Positions 40,521 through 55,100 of a stretch of 64,000 nt of DNA are shown piece after piece. The first letter of the stretch is position 1, and each line of letters opens with the position of its first letter. Origin of the DNA: Nymphaea colorata (lineage: Eukaryota > Streptophyta > Magnoliopsida > Nymphaeales > Nymphaeaceae); assembly GCF_008831285.2 (NCBI RefSeq), contig NC_045138.2:30537934-30601933 (forward strand), given 5' to 3'. The notes under the pieces were generated by a model, which was not told the DNA's origin, did no database searches, and worked only from the letters and a program-made list of their open reading frames with translations. The translations under genes and the position numbers were made by a program.

Positions 40521-43111
40521 TAATGTGAGGAATATTTGTTCTGCTCATGCAGTGAGGGAGATGACAATTAGAGCAGGCTGCATTAAGACAATTTGGCATA
40601 TCAGTGAGCAAATTGGTTGAGATGGTGTGGTAGTTACTTGAGCTTTAGGGTCAGCTGCCCCGTAGAATACAAACGGTTAAATGTGCTTCCACAGTTGGGT
40701 TATATTTAACACTATTATCGAATCGATTCTGCTAATTAATGCTATTGGGGTCATATTTGTAATGGTTGCCATTCTTTTGGGACTTTGGTTTTCCAATTGC
40801 AGTGGTTTGATATTGGTTATGGTACTAAAAAGTTTGTCTTAATGGTCTATCCTTGATAACATATTATCTGCAATTTCTCGAGGCCAAAAGAAATGGCTGC
40901 GCTACATGGCATTTATTTCTTATCAACTCTTAGGCTTATCTGTTTGTTTTGTTGGTTTCACTTCGTGATTGCTTTTGACATTCTTGAAGTGATACTTTTT
41001 ACTTTTCCCAAGAAACATTTGAGAAATCTGCACTTAGACCGTACACATGCAGTGCTTGAGAAAGCCTGCAGAATGTGTTGGATATTTGATGAGCTTCTCA
41101 TTGTATTCACATGATGTTTCTTTATACTCTCAAAAAGGAGGTTCTCACTTGAAACCTTCATCATTCAATTTGAAACTGTCATTCGAACAAAGAAGCGCAT
41201 TTTTTAGATTTTGGTGTTTTAATATTTAAAGTTGTGTTTATAACATGCAAATAGCTACTTGCAATGTGAATAAGCCACTTGAGACTGTTCATTACTGTGA
41301 AATAAGGAAGGTGCAGACATTGCAGATGTTATATATATATATAGAATAATCGAAGGATATTTTTAAACGAAAGAGAAAGGTAATATGTAAACTATGATAA
41401 TGAACATTCAGTTGTGGGGAAGAAATAGTTGCCCGTTGTAGGTTATGAATGCTGCAATTTCCTATTCCCTTTTTGGTCATGTTCAATGAGGATTTGTCTA
41501 GCACTTTTGTGTATCAAATGTGAGCACGTCATGATTCTTGGGACTGTTTCTAAGGCATCCTCAATATTATAAAACTATTGATCCAGGTTTAGACCTTCTG
41601 GCGGATGGGGAGATTAAATTTGGTAAGATATAACACTGATATGATTAGATCAGTTGCTGCCCAACATGGAGTCTACCGTTCCATGGTATCATGGTTTCAA
41701 TCTACCCTATAGTTTCTATTTGTAATTATACAGATGCGCACGTGTATGTCTGTGTAGCTGGGGGATCTGCACCTTGCCCATCCGGTGCCCTATTTAGCTT
41801 AGGGATTTCAAGTGTTCTAATTATAATCCATATTGTATTCAAATCTATTTCCGATTAGTCAGGTTAAATAAGATAATTTTAGTAATCAAAATTTCATTAC
41901 GGATGTGTTTTATTTTACCAAATCCTACGGATGTCCAGTACCGAAGGTAGTTCAAATCTTATTGCAACAAAAAAAAAAATTCCTGTTCAGTTTTGTTTTC
42001 ATTTAGTATGTCTTTGGGTTTGATTCAACTCCAAGTCTGATTAAGAAAGACCCATTTAGACTCATGCTGTGATGACCATATCTGATCTGAATCTGAAACC
42101 TTTAGAGCAGCCTTTGCTATTTCCTTTTGTAGGGCATGATAAATTGGTGCCTAATCAAACTTTTCAGGTAATTTCAGATCAAGGTCCAGATGCAGCTTAT
42201 TCTTTTAGACGAGTACCTGAAAATTTTTATCTGATGACGGTAATCAGAGAACAAAAATGTATACAGGAACTTGTCTCTGAAATTCTCCATTTAACCAGTC
42301 AACGCGACTAAGTGGAAGCAGTCAGCAAATGAAGAAATATGAAGGCAAAGGTAGCTAAACGTTTGGACATCAAAAGCAGAGGACGATAATTTGAGGAGAT
42401 GAAAGTCCCCAAACAGAACTATACGCCCAGAGATAAATTCGGATGAGTCCGATGCCCCACTTCACCAATCCTAATCAGCTACATCTAATGACACAACACA
42501 AATCCGAATCATACAGGCCGGATCCCGCTTTTATGAGGTCAAGTTAAGATTGAGCTAGGTCTAGCCCCACGTGGGGCAGGCCGATAACATTGCGGCTAAA
42601 AGAGAGACCTACTTCAAGTCGAAAGTACAAATTAACCAACCCTAACAACCGAGAGCCACGCCAACGCCAACTTCCGCACCGTCATATAATTGAGTGCTGC
42701 TGCTTTATTCATTTGGTGGACTACAAACAGGCCCGTGAATACCTTGGTCTTGGTTAATACCTAAAATTTAATCGTGCGTAGGCTGTGAATCTAGCTAAGC
42801 TAAAATTTGAATGGCCAAAGCATGATTTCACCGAGTCCAGGTCGATTGTTCATCACATGAAACGTAGGTCAGGTTCTGTGCGGCTGTAAGTTCGATCGGG
42901 ATTAATTTTCTTCGCCTACGATGGATATGCAGATTGATGTGATTTAAATTATACATGTTTCCCGTCTTAAACAACTGTACTCTTCCTCTGAGAGGTTGAC
43001 ATAGTGAAAATAATACATCTCGACTCAACTCACCCACCCCCAATATTCGCATATCGGTAACCATTTCAAACATCCTGCTGTACAACAAATAATAATACAA
43101 AATAATTGGCA
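40521..43111. other. Intergenic between convergent thioesterase and POLA genes
   Basis: The two genes end tail to tail. No coding exon is supported. The open frames of 60-94 codons here lack motifs. The stretch 42400-42720 is less AT-rich, but I cannot identify it. Confidence 0.5.
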
Positions 43112-46100
43112 TTAAACACTCAAAAGAGCAAGATCCTCAAGTTTAATCCAAGTATATGCACATCGATCTCGGATTCTTTTTATTGATTGCGCTGCTAGAT
43201 CGGTCACCTGCCGGATCCTTGCAAATTGCTTCTCAAACCGCACCCTCACTCCGGTCTCCATCTGCATCCACCAAAATACACCAAGGAATTGTGTTGGTAA
43301 TTAGTTACAAAGGGAATCGATGAGAAAACAGTTGGTAAATGCATGTAAACAATGGTTCGCTTCACGTCCAAGATAGGGAGATTTCTGAAACAGGATACAG
43401 ATTCTTAGTCAGCATAACCAAGATCCATATTGAAGTTGTTAAGCATCGCCACAGGGCCATCAGCCAGATGAAGGCTGCCTGGGGCAAAAGCCAAATTTTA
43501 CAAAGAAAGTTGAGCTAAGTACCAAACATTCCACATTGTCTAACAGAATCTACAAAATTATGCATGCAAAACAAAGTTTCGATTGCATCTTGTAACATAG
43601 GGAAATGATATATTCTTCTAACATGGCAACACTAGATCTATTAATCAACAGATTGATGAATAAATTCTCACAAAAGTAAAATGAAGAAAAGAAGAAAGAC
43701 GGAAGTGTTCCGAACCTTTTCCAAGCAGCGTCCCGTATCCAACACATGGCAGAAATATGAGAGCTGCTTGTACAATTCAACCTCAGTGTACTGTCATAAA
43801 GTAGATTTCTTATTTTAGATGACAAAAAGGTAAATCCGAGAAATTTTCTGTTGAACAAAATGAGAAAACTATTTCACCTGCCGTACAAGATGCCCATTAC
43901 AACGAGGATAATTGGGACATATGGTTCCTTTTTCTGAGTCTCCCATAACCCGCAGATTCAGCGACCTAGTAGTGTATTGACAAAGTTCATCGTCGCACTG
44001 GCACAGAAAATCACAAGTTATGGACGAGTATTTACATTCGTTCGGGAAAAGGCGTAGACCAACCACATTCACGAGAAAACTAGCCGAAACCCCATGGCGT
44101 GCAGGCAGACGTGCTTGCTAAAACTAAACGTGCATAAGAATCAAAACTGTACGGAACAACCTTCTGTCCGCGGAACAGCACGATTCAAATATATTTACCA
44201 AGAAAACAATTCAACAAGGCCATCGCCTATAGTGGCCAAAATACTTACTGTCATCAGCCCCATATAGTATTTCGAAATGAACTTCTCTGCCTGTCTTCTC
44301 ACCTGTAATGCAAAAAGCATAACTCGCCTTCTTCACCATGCAAACGAATAATTATTTAAACTACTTAGTAGTGCATAACAAAGGAACCTGGTTAGCGATG
44401 ATTGCAGGGGATATTCTACTTCTTTCATCTTCAATTGGACACTTAGGGCAGTGCAATTTGGTCCAGAAATTCTCACTTTCTTTATCTGTTTCAGAATCCA
44501 ACTTCTCACTTCCTGAGCATTCTAGCAAACTTGACGTAGCAGGACATTCAAATGTTGTGAAACAACTGGGGCATGCTATCCACAGAGGTTGACAACCACG
44601 ATATCTGCAGTTTTCAATAAACAAAAAATTACTAAATCCTCATATATTTTCAGTTCATGTAACACTTAGAACTCATGAAAGAAAAAAATTTGATCACCTC
44701 TCATTGTCATCTTCGGCATATACAAGTGTTCTGTCTAGATCTTTGTTTACAGCATCGCTGCTTTTATGCTGGAACTGCACAAAATCACCATATTTACATG
44801 GATTCCATGTGTGTGTGTGTGTGTGTTTGTAGACAGGTGGAGGGTTGCATATGGGTTGGAAGGGCTTAGTTTCTAACCTTAGATGATTCAAGCCCCAAAC
44901 AATCAGCAAGACGAGCTGGGCTAGTTCCTTCTATGCAGGCACATAAACGTGATACAACAGGATGGATCTGCATGTTGACTATATCTTTTAGATGACAGAG
45001 TTAAAAGTGCAAACCTTTACTGGATATGCCAACCGCAACATCACCTGCTGTGACAAATAATAGTCAATATCGATCATCCATGTCCCATCATTGTGCTTCA
45101 GCTCATCAGGATGTCTAGCTCTTTGAGCTATTCCAGTTGAAGAACCAGATTCAGATAGTCCCTGCTTAATAGAAAATCTATACGCTTGAGATTTTGTAGC
45201 ACACAGAATTTTGAAAGATTATATATGACCAATGAATTAGCAACTAACGTTTGACAAAATCCAAACAAGCTGCTTAGACTCTAAAAAGTGTCTTTTAAAT
45301 CATGTCGTTTTCAATTATGAACTTCAATTTCAGGGACGGCCGCATTACAAGCTAAGTCACATGCGTATGGGTATGGAGATACGGGTACAGACACGACAAC
45401 TTTAGAAAATGTGGGCAAAGGGGTACGGCAGGATATATATATGTATGTATGTATGCAAATTGCAAACTAACACAAAAAAATCAAAAGGAAAGCAACATTT
45501 AAATAAACATAAACAAGTGATATAAACAAAAACATTACATGTTCATGAACAATAATTCTAAAATAAAATGAAAACCAAGTTGAAAAAATTTAATTCAGGC
45601 AAAATTAAGTAGTTTGAATCAGTTTCTATGTAAAAAGTACCCAAGTGTGTTCAAGTACTCAGGTATTGGTACGGCAACAGGGTACGTGGACCTTATTTAT
45701 GTACCCATGACTTATTATAAGAGAGGTCCCTAATCACGTCGCATGGACCTACAAAATCATAACCAAGATGTTCAGGAAGAAGAGTACAACCTGTTGACAA
45801 CAAATCACATACGGGACTGTATCACCAGCAGAGCACCCAGATGAAATGCCATTTTGTTTCATCCTCAAAGCCACCTACATTAATTTCCACTTGAGAACAA
45901 ATAAGAATTTCCAACACGCAATTACCAAAACAACCAGAAATTAGCTAAAGAAATTGAATATTTTGCATTATTAATTATACCTGCACGTGAGGTTGATTTT
46001 TTGCATCTGGGTATTCTTCAGGCAACTTGGTTAATGTCTTCATGATCACATACTTATCAAGCTCAATTTCACCATTCCTCATCTCCTCTTGCACCTGATT

Positions 46101-49100
46101 TAAATTTAAAAAAAAAAAAAGCCACTTTCAGAAACAAATTTTCTTTGGTGTAAAAGTCCAGACCAGACACATTGAGAATTGAAAACTTCAATGACATGAA
46201 CATCGTACAAGCCAACCAGGAAAATTCACTTCTGATGCTAGGTCAGATCCACTGCAGCATATCATAGTTACTGTAATAAAAACAGTTAAAGAAACAACTT
46301 ACTTTCATCAGACGACCATGAATTGATTCCACGACATCTTCACAAGACCTTTTAAAAGGAAGCAAAGTTATAACAGCAGTGAAAATGTTTTATGTTTTAT
46401 ATTGTTTCTAATGTCAACCAAGAAAATCAAACATACCCCCCAGATAAAATTTCACCAAGGCAAAAATCTCCCAACTCTTTTGAAAGTAAGCTCCAGTCAC
46501 GCCTGACCATGTCAAGTCCCTTACGCTCGATTACCTACATAACACAGCAGCATCTAGAAATAAATGTAAATGAAACAACATAAACTAATTACAAATTTAA
46601 AGCAAAGAACTAACCTCATAGGGACTTCCATCATTGCTAAACTGCACTTTAACAGCTGCATATTTTTTTTTCTTTAGAAGTAGCATTCTTTTGTACAGAC
46701 CATCAAGATCTATCTCTAAACATCGGTATTTTTTATTTACCTAAAAACAAGGAGAAAGCTCATAACAAACAAATTGATCAATACCAACTACCCTGAGCTG
46801 GCAAAATTCCAAATCTATTGTAAACCACAATATGCAAGAAACCCACCTCAACTTTAACCTTTGTTGCAATAGACTTAGCTTCAGAAATATCATCTAGTCC
46901 TGTATGTATCATGATCGAATCTGTATCACCATATATGACCTATTGAATCAAGAATCAACATAATCAAACTATCAGCTGCATCATTAACCAACAATAGGAA
47001 ATGGAAAAAACCGAACGACCCCAAAAGGGGTTTACTGACTAAAAGTAATATTTTTTTCAAATAATTATGGTTCCATTTTGTGATGTTTCATATGGTAAGG
47101 GGTAAGACCTAATGTCTACAACACATCAATTACCGTGTCACATAGACATGCCTGAAGGCTTCTGGACATGGGTCAAGACACGACTTGGACATGGAAAAAT
47201 CATATTTTGCATTTTTGGGTCAAATTTTGTAGTTTTTTTAGTAAATAATATTTTATAAACAAAATAAAAAATATATGCGACAGTTTAAAATCTTATTATG
47301 TGTGCATATGTGTGTACATCTGTGTCTCCACACTCAAGTTTCTTGAAAATGCTCTGCATCAGTGCTCACACAATCCTGCGTGACAGGCAATTACAAACCA
47401 AGCTTATCCTGACAGAGATATAAAAGGTATTTATTAGTTGGCTTGACCTTGTTGAGAGCATAGCAACAAAATGTTCAAAACTAGCTCAGTGTGTCTGATG
47501 CCAATCAGATGAGGTGTTGCTAGCCTGAGATCAAGCTACCAAGTAAACTTATGTGCAAATTACACCTGATGAGCAGATCAGCTGAGCTGAGCTGAACCTT
47601 TTAGTTTGTCCACCACATATTCTTCCAGAATCCAAACACATTGCTAATATATGTAGGAAAAGGTAGGACTACCAATTTGGCAATCTTCTTCCAAGAATCA
47701 ACATGTACAAGTACTACAAGGTTTTTAGCAAAGTAAGAACCTTCATGTTCCAATCCAAGTCTGCAAGCAGGTGAGCAATTGGCAATGCTTATCTAAGGAT
47801 TATTTAGCCTCTGAATCTGCAACTTTTTCTTCTTTAACCCCTTATTCATTTGTCTATATCTTCCAAACGAATCAATTTTTTCACAACCAATCTGATAACA
47901 GTGTCAAGCATATTCCAATTTCCATGATGGCATGTGAATATGTCTAGCCATAATAGTGTGGTCTACCCAATACATACTATTGCAAAGTGGCAGGTTCTGT
48001 AGATTTAGTAAATACCTCATAGTTGAGCTGGTTTTGCACAAGATCAACGGTGCTTTGTAGAATCTCTCGTCCCTACAACATAAATTAATAAATTAATTAC
48101 CGAACAGATCTTACAGCAGAGACCACAATGAATTTTACTAGGGCATTTAATATTGGTGGATAATGAAAAAAACACACACAAGGCCAGTAAAAAGTGCTAA
48201 AACACAAAGGATTGAAAACATTAAAGGCAATTCGCACCTGCAGTGTTATAAGCTCAGCGAGTGGCTTGGCATAAAATCTTGAGTTAGTAAAGCCCAAACA
48301 ACCATATATACTGCATGGAGATCAATTAATGTTGGTACTGAACCAAAAACTTCAAAGTTAAAGCTTCTCTTAGGAAAACATATTCACCAATTTCATCAAT
48401 CAAAGGTGCACACCTATTAGCAGTAAGTTTTAGAGCTTGTTGCTGAATATCAAGCTGCTGAATCTTGTGACGGTCAGATGTATTCTTCATCCATTGCTTT
48501 ACCTTTCTTCTCCGATCAACCAGAGAGTGTAATAGCTGCACATTTTTATGTTAAATTATTTTTATACTAAATTAGCCTGTTTCCACTTTGACATGGTTTC
48601 ACAACATAAGAATTAATACATGAAAAAGGAAAGATAAAGATGGTATATTATGATTCAAGGTAATGATATAGAAAATCCAACTGATCATGATTACACATGA
48701 TGTATATAAAAGGAACATAAACCAGATCTATATGCATGGTTAATGTGCATTAACCAAGAGCATCATTGAATATCCACATTCATGCAAGCTGCCCGCATAA
48801 CTGTCGCAGCCTTGAAAAAGATTCAATGTTTCTATTGAAGATATCATGATCAGGACAGCCTAGTTACTGGCATGATCGCACACGTACAAAATTTATCATC
48901 CGAAGAGCTTATGCTACTTATAATGGAGCACCACCATGAAAAATGGAATTGGTGCATCCTTGAGGGTGAAAAAACCATCCATAAATGAGCCAATCCAGCA
49001 GACTAGTTTAGAACATTTTTTTACCTCGTTGCTTAATGAACTTTTGCAATTTCTTTGCTTGTACCTAAAACCCAATTGTGATGGCATTCTATTAGGATAT

Positions 49101-52100
49101 AACATAAATAAGACACTCATCTACAGGGGAACAAGGGACAACATGCTGCTCTCTTTTTCATTGCACAGATGTTGGTGTCGAATGGTTTGTGAGATCCTTT
49201 CCACATCTTGATTCACAACTCTTCTTTACTACTCACCTGAACCTATTGTATATATGTATTTTTTAATGGACGACACTCTATGTCTTAAAAGTGTACATGG
49301 GTGTGAGCTTAAGCATGGCATGTGTGCTCATCACCTTGGCTGAAGTGGTCTAAGAAATGAGCCCAAATTCAAGACACAGGCAACTTGACTCCCTAAGTTT
49401 TCCCACGTTAAAAACCTGCTTTATTGACTTCATCCTGTTCCTTTTTCTTCTCATATATATATATCACAGTCACAAATAACATCTCGGAGTTTTAAATGGC
49501 CAGGTTTTTCTTAGGTATAACACGGCGAGCTTGAAAAAAAGGAAAAAATACGGTAAAAATTTTAAAAAACTAAAAATGGGGGAAAAATAAAATAAGTGAG
49601 AAATTAATAACACAAACATCAAAAGATAAGTAGATTTGTAAAAAATAAAAAATAAAAGACAAAAAAAACTGTTTGGCATTAAAAAAACTGAGAAAAATGA
49701 AAAAGTGAAAACCAAGTTTTTTCGTTTTTAACGTTTTTTTCAAAAAAAACGTGTTTTTTTTAGTTTTAAATATGTTATATGTGAGTCTTTTGTTGTTGTT
49801 TTATTATATATTTTAAATATGCATTTGAACAAATAATATGATTGTGTGTAAAATACAGTGTAAACTGTAAAGTACTTTATGGTAGTACAGTCGGTATTAT
49901 TTTTCGAGTTCTCATTGAATATAATTGTGTTATTTATCATAGACTGACTGGTGGTTTTTTTCGTACAGTGAAAAGATTCAACCTGGTTGCAATTTATTAA
50001 TTTCTATTATCCTTTTGTACCCCTACAACTCCTAGTCACACCTGGGCACCTGGTTACATCCCTAGTAAATGGTTTTGGATTGCTATCGTCATAGATTGGC
50101 AGAAGTCTGTCATGCTGCCTTCAAGTGTACCTGTAGGACGTGTGTGCTATAAATGTTTCACATCTCTAGCCATTATACTGCAATCGGCTAAAGATATGTG
50201 CTGTGTTTGATATTTCAAACTAAATACACCATATTGATTTGCTGTTCTGATATGGACATGTAAAACTAAATACTCCTTTCATGCTCAGCAGGCTTATCAG
50301 CTGAGGCAATAAAGGACCAAGCAAGTCATATAACTGTATGTAGCTTTCTGAATTTAACAAAAACATTCCAATTGACATCTTACGTGAACAAATATATATT
50401 AGACTAACCTACGTGATAGAGAATATTTACATTCACCAAATGACATAAACAAACAACAATTAATTTAAAAAAGAATTTAATTTATAAATTGGTTTAGACT
50501 TTAGATTTTCCAGAAAGTACCTTTGGCAGCACTCCAGTAATTTTGGTACTTGGCAAAGCAGGAATTGCACCATCTTTGTTTCTTTGAACAGTTGTGAAGC
50601 AGATATTATACTCCTATTTAAGACATGAACCAACAAAATGAAACAAATTTTGATAAAAAATACACCTCAATCATTTCGATATTGATAACCACGTGGTATT
50701 AAGTGAAGACTAAATGACAACCTGTATGATGGAAGGATAAAGACTATTGAAATCCAGAAGCAATATAAATTTGTCATAAAGTCCCTTTTTTGGTTCCAGA
50801 ACCAAACCACCAGAATATGCAGGGCCTTTCTTGTGTTTTTCTTTCCCCATAGAATTAGTGCCACTTTCAGAAATATTTTGATCATCAAACCCATCCTCCA
50901 TAGAGTTTTTCAGTCCTCGTTTTGTTGATGCATCCTTCCCAGTATAAGACGCTTTATCAGGCAGAATATATTTCAGTTCGTGAAATGCATGCAACAAGAG
51001 ATACTCCACTCTCTGTGCTCTGGCACCCTGAAACAGTCATTTTGACAGGTCACCAATATCTTAACAAGTTCAAGCTAATAATCACTACTTGAACACAAGG
51101 ACAACTTCAACAAATAAACACAGCAAACTCACTTGGAGAGTCTTTCCCCAAAGATTACCAGCAATATTTGTGAGTTGTCGTGTCAGTGGAAGCATACTCA
51201 AATGAAACATCAAACCCAGTGAAAGCCAGGCATCCGTCTCACCATGTTCAACCTGATATCATAGACTGAATAAGCATGCATATATGATAAAGTACGGGAA
51301 TAATTTTCCTCATGTATAGCTTTATATCATAAGATAAAATTATTGATCTAATAAAGGTGGAGAGAACAGGTTTAAGAGGAAATACAAGTTCCAGTAGTGT
51401 GCTTGATGATTGGAACATTAAAGGAATATCCAGTGGAGAGATCTCCTTTCTGTCCTTTCCAAGCTGAGATTTTGCCAGATGTGTCAAAGAATAACTTGCC
51501 TACAAAGAGTAAGGAACGTGTTCCCCTTAGAGATCCCAATGTGATGCATCATCACCATGCAACAATCCCAATTATGTTTGCTTTTGACTATTGGAATTTC
51601 TCTTTGAAAAGCAATATGGAGCAACGCATTACCTCTTTCAAAAGTTCACGAGACGACAAATAGGTATCACATAAAAGCCTGCCTGAAATGCAAGACAATA
51701 CACCAGGACTAGCTCCAGATCCAAACAAACTGCTTCCTTTTGTAAGCTTGGGCATCACAGATCGCTTTAGACGACCAATCTTGGACCATAACACATTTAG
51801 TGCCTGCATGATTTGAGTTTCAAACCTCAGACGAGGTGCAACCATTTTTGTAAATCAAGGAAATACAATTAGCAGTATGCATTTCCAACCATGTATCTCC
51901 AGCTATGTTCAGAACTGAAAGAATTTGTTACATGAGAATATTAAAGTCCATTTAGTTGCCAAAAACCAAGTGCATATTAGGTTAAGGCATCCTTGTTTGG
52001 TACAATTTTTCTGAAATAATAAGCATATAGAAACACAAACCTGTGCTCTGTGCAGAAGAACATCAATGTCAAATCCAGAGATATTGTGGCCAAGTAGCAC

Positions 52101-55100
52101 ATCACAGTCAGATTTGTGCATTTCAATCATCAAGCGACTCAAAAGGGCCCTTTCACTGCATATAAAGCCAGAAGAGATATGTAAGGGTCCAAAACCAATA
52201 ATCTCATGCAACAGAGGAAATCATAAATCAAGACGCCCAAAACATAAAACCACAAAAGGAACTTATAAGCATGCCTGCTCTCAATCACCAAAACACCACA
52301 TGGTGATTTTGAATTTCTATCAGCAACTTCCTTTGTGAAGCCTAACGGAAAAATTCCTCCTTCAAGCTTCCTCACAATAGTGAAATGGCTAAGGACCCCA
52401 GCCTTGTTCCACTCTGATGTCACCATGGGAACATCTACCTGAAATTTTGAAAAACTATTATCAACTTAGGAAGCCTCTAGGTAATCACACACTCATAGAT
52501 GTTTAAACTTTAAACTTTAAGCTGTATCACGTGAGTGTGGATGCAGGTGCTGCACGGACATTTTTCAAGCAAATTTGGGTGAGGGTGCGGTAACAATGTG
52601 CGTATGTGCATATAAACAGAAACTTGTATGTAAAAGAAGAAAATGCCATTGAATTAGATTGTGAAGTGTACATGACAGCAAATACAAGCAACTGCACCTA
52701 CAGGGTATCTGCACCTGAATTAAGTACAATGCAGCAGCATATATCAGTATATGCTGACTCCAATGTGATATAATTTCGAAACAGAAAAAGAAAAGGCATA
52801 TCAAATATAAGGAGATAATTGCGAGATGAGCATCAATCTACAATACATTACATGTGGGCCAAGACAAATAGGGGAAAAGAAAATTATGGATTTTTTTATA
52901 ACTTGGAAAGATTAGCTTTTTGGCTTACTTTTGCCTTGTGACAGCAAACAACAGATGCAGAAACTATCTCGTTAGTGTTCTTCCTCTCATTCACTACAGT
53001 TTTAAGGGAGAGTGAAGCAACAATTATGGGAGGAATCTCTAGCATGGCCTTTGAGGTCGAAACTGTCACATCCTTTGGAGAGTCGACAACAACCTCATAT
53101 TTGCACCAGCTCACCTGCATGTGACAACAAATCTATAAGAAACATGCAGACATGTTCATGTTAAAAATAATGAGACAAAAATCTCAGAAGAACCAATACA
53201 TACATGCAAGTTTGTGCATGGCCCTCATGAGACAATGTGACATACAGAATGAATAAAGTGTGCCTTAAGCATGGCAAGATAGTTGATGTCATGTTTGTTT
53301 TAATTAAAACAGAGGTTAACTTTTACCTTGACATTTATTAATTTAACAAGCAAATCTACACCTAATTTCTATAAAGTGCTGGATACATGTGACTAGCACA
53401 ACTTGCATTTATAGTTGTATTTCCATGCTTGTTGCATAGGGGGAGCCAACCTACTAAACAAGCTAACAAGAAAAATCTTACCCGCTGAGGAGGTGGACAA
53501 CTGAAGAACTTTGAAATGGAGATCCATGAAGGCCCTTTTATTCTTCTCTTGATTAAGAATAGCTCCAATGCACTACATAAATAAAGTCATACAGGAAGTT
53601 TCTTTTTATTCCTTTCTTTACCAAGAACAAAGCCTAACAAAAACAAGTAGATTAATTGATAGCATATAATTTCTTCAAAGGTTCTTGCATTTTTTTTTAA
53701 AGGCAGATTAACAAATATCCAGTGTATTGAATGTTGGAAACATAAAGGGCTCTTTAAGAACTGATTTACATCATGCCAGCCACTTGCACTCCATGGGATA
53801 CAGTTGTCCCCATTAGCAAAGACAAAAATCAAGTGATGTAAAAATATTAAAAATGTCAAGGCACAATTTAATTGTTAGTTGAAACCCAAAAAAGTGAGAA
53901 GATGGAGACATCACCCAGCTATCCATGAGACCAAGAAACCCAATAACAACCATTCTTTATTTGGCCCACAACTACCATGGGCTGGCTCAAGGGAACAGAA
54001 TCAAAGTAGGCAACATCAAGCTCATGCAGACCTTGAATTGGCTCCAAAAAGCACAGAGAAATGTTCGCCCTTTATATCAGAGGGAAGTGTTGCATCCTGC
54101 CCAAAGATAGACCAAATGTTAAGAAGATCGTTGAAACACCAACCATACAATTCAGTGCCAATAGAAACAAAAATGAAGAAGAAATAAGGATGTAGAAAAC
54201 AAGCTTTTGTCAAGAACTTGAAACTTGAAAGACAATCAAATGCCAAAAACAACAGTATTAAATGTCACCTACTCTATTTGTTTCAGACATGCTTAGGCTA
54301 AGCCCCAAGGTTTGGTTGCTAGATATCTTGCCACATGAAAAACCTCTAAGCCAGTTGCACAACCTAGAAAATTTCTTTCACAAGTGCATATACATTTTTC
54401 TCTTTTTTTCATTCTTTTTTCCTTTCTTCTCTTTTTTTCGTTCTTTTTTCTTTTTCAATTTTTTTGATGTTGCATGTGGTCTTGTTTTCATTCTTTTTGT
54501 TTTTGCATTTGGTCTTGCATTTTATATAGACACACTCATGCGCATACACACACACACACACATACAATTACAGTTATGCTTCAAATACTATCATACTTTG
54601 AATACTTATATGTTTTAGGTTTTCACATATTTCTTTTTCCCATTGTTTTTTACATTGCATGTGTTTACATATAGACTCACACACACACACACACATGTGT
54701 ATATATATATATATATAGCCCCCCCCCCCCCCCCCCTCTCACATTTTGGAAAAAAAAATTATGCGTATTTTTGAACATTTTTAACTTGTCATATGTAAAA
54801 CTTCTGAAAAAATTTGTTCAGCCCCTGTACAAATTTTGGAAATACTATTCCCCCTCCCCCCACACCTTTCAAAAAAATTTCTCGCTCTGCCCCTGCACAC
54901 AATGTGTAGTTACAGTTATACTATGGTATCATGCTTTGAATAATTTATATGTTTTTATTGTCACATAGATACATATATACATAAATATATACACACATAT
55001 GTACATATGATACATACGTATAGCACACGCATACACACACAAATATATAACAATAACTAAGATTGCTTCAAGTTTCAACCAGTCAAGGACTAGACTGCCA

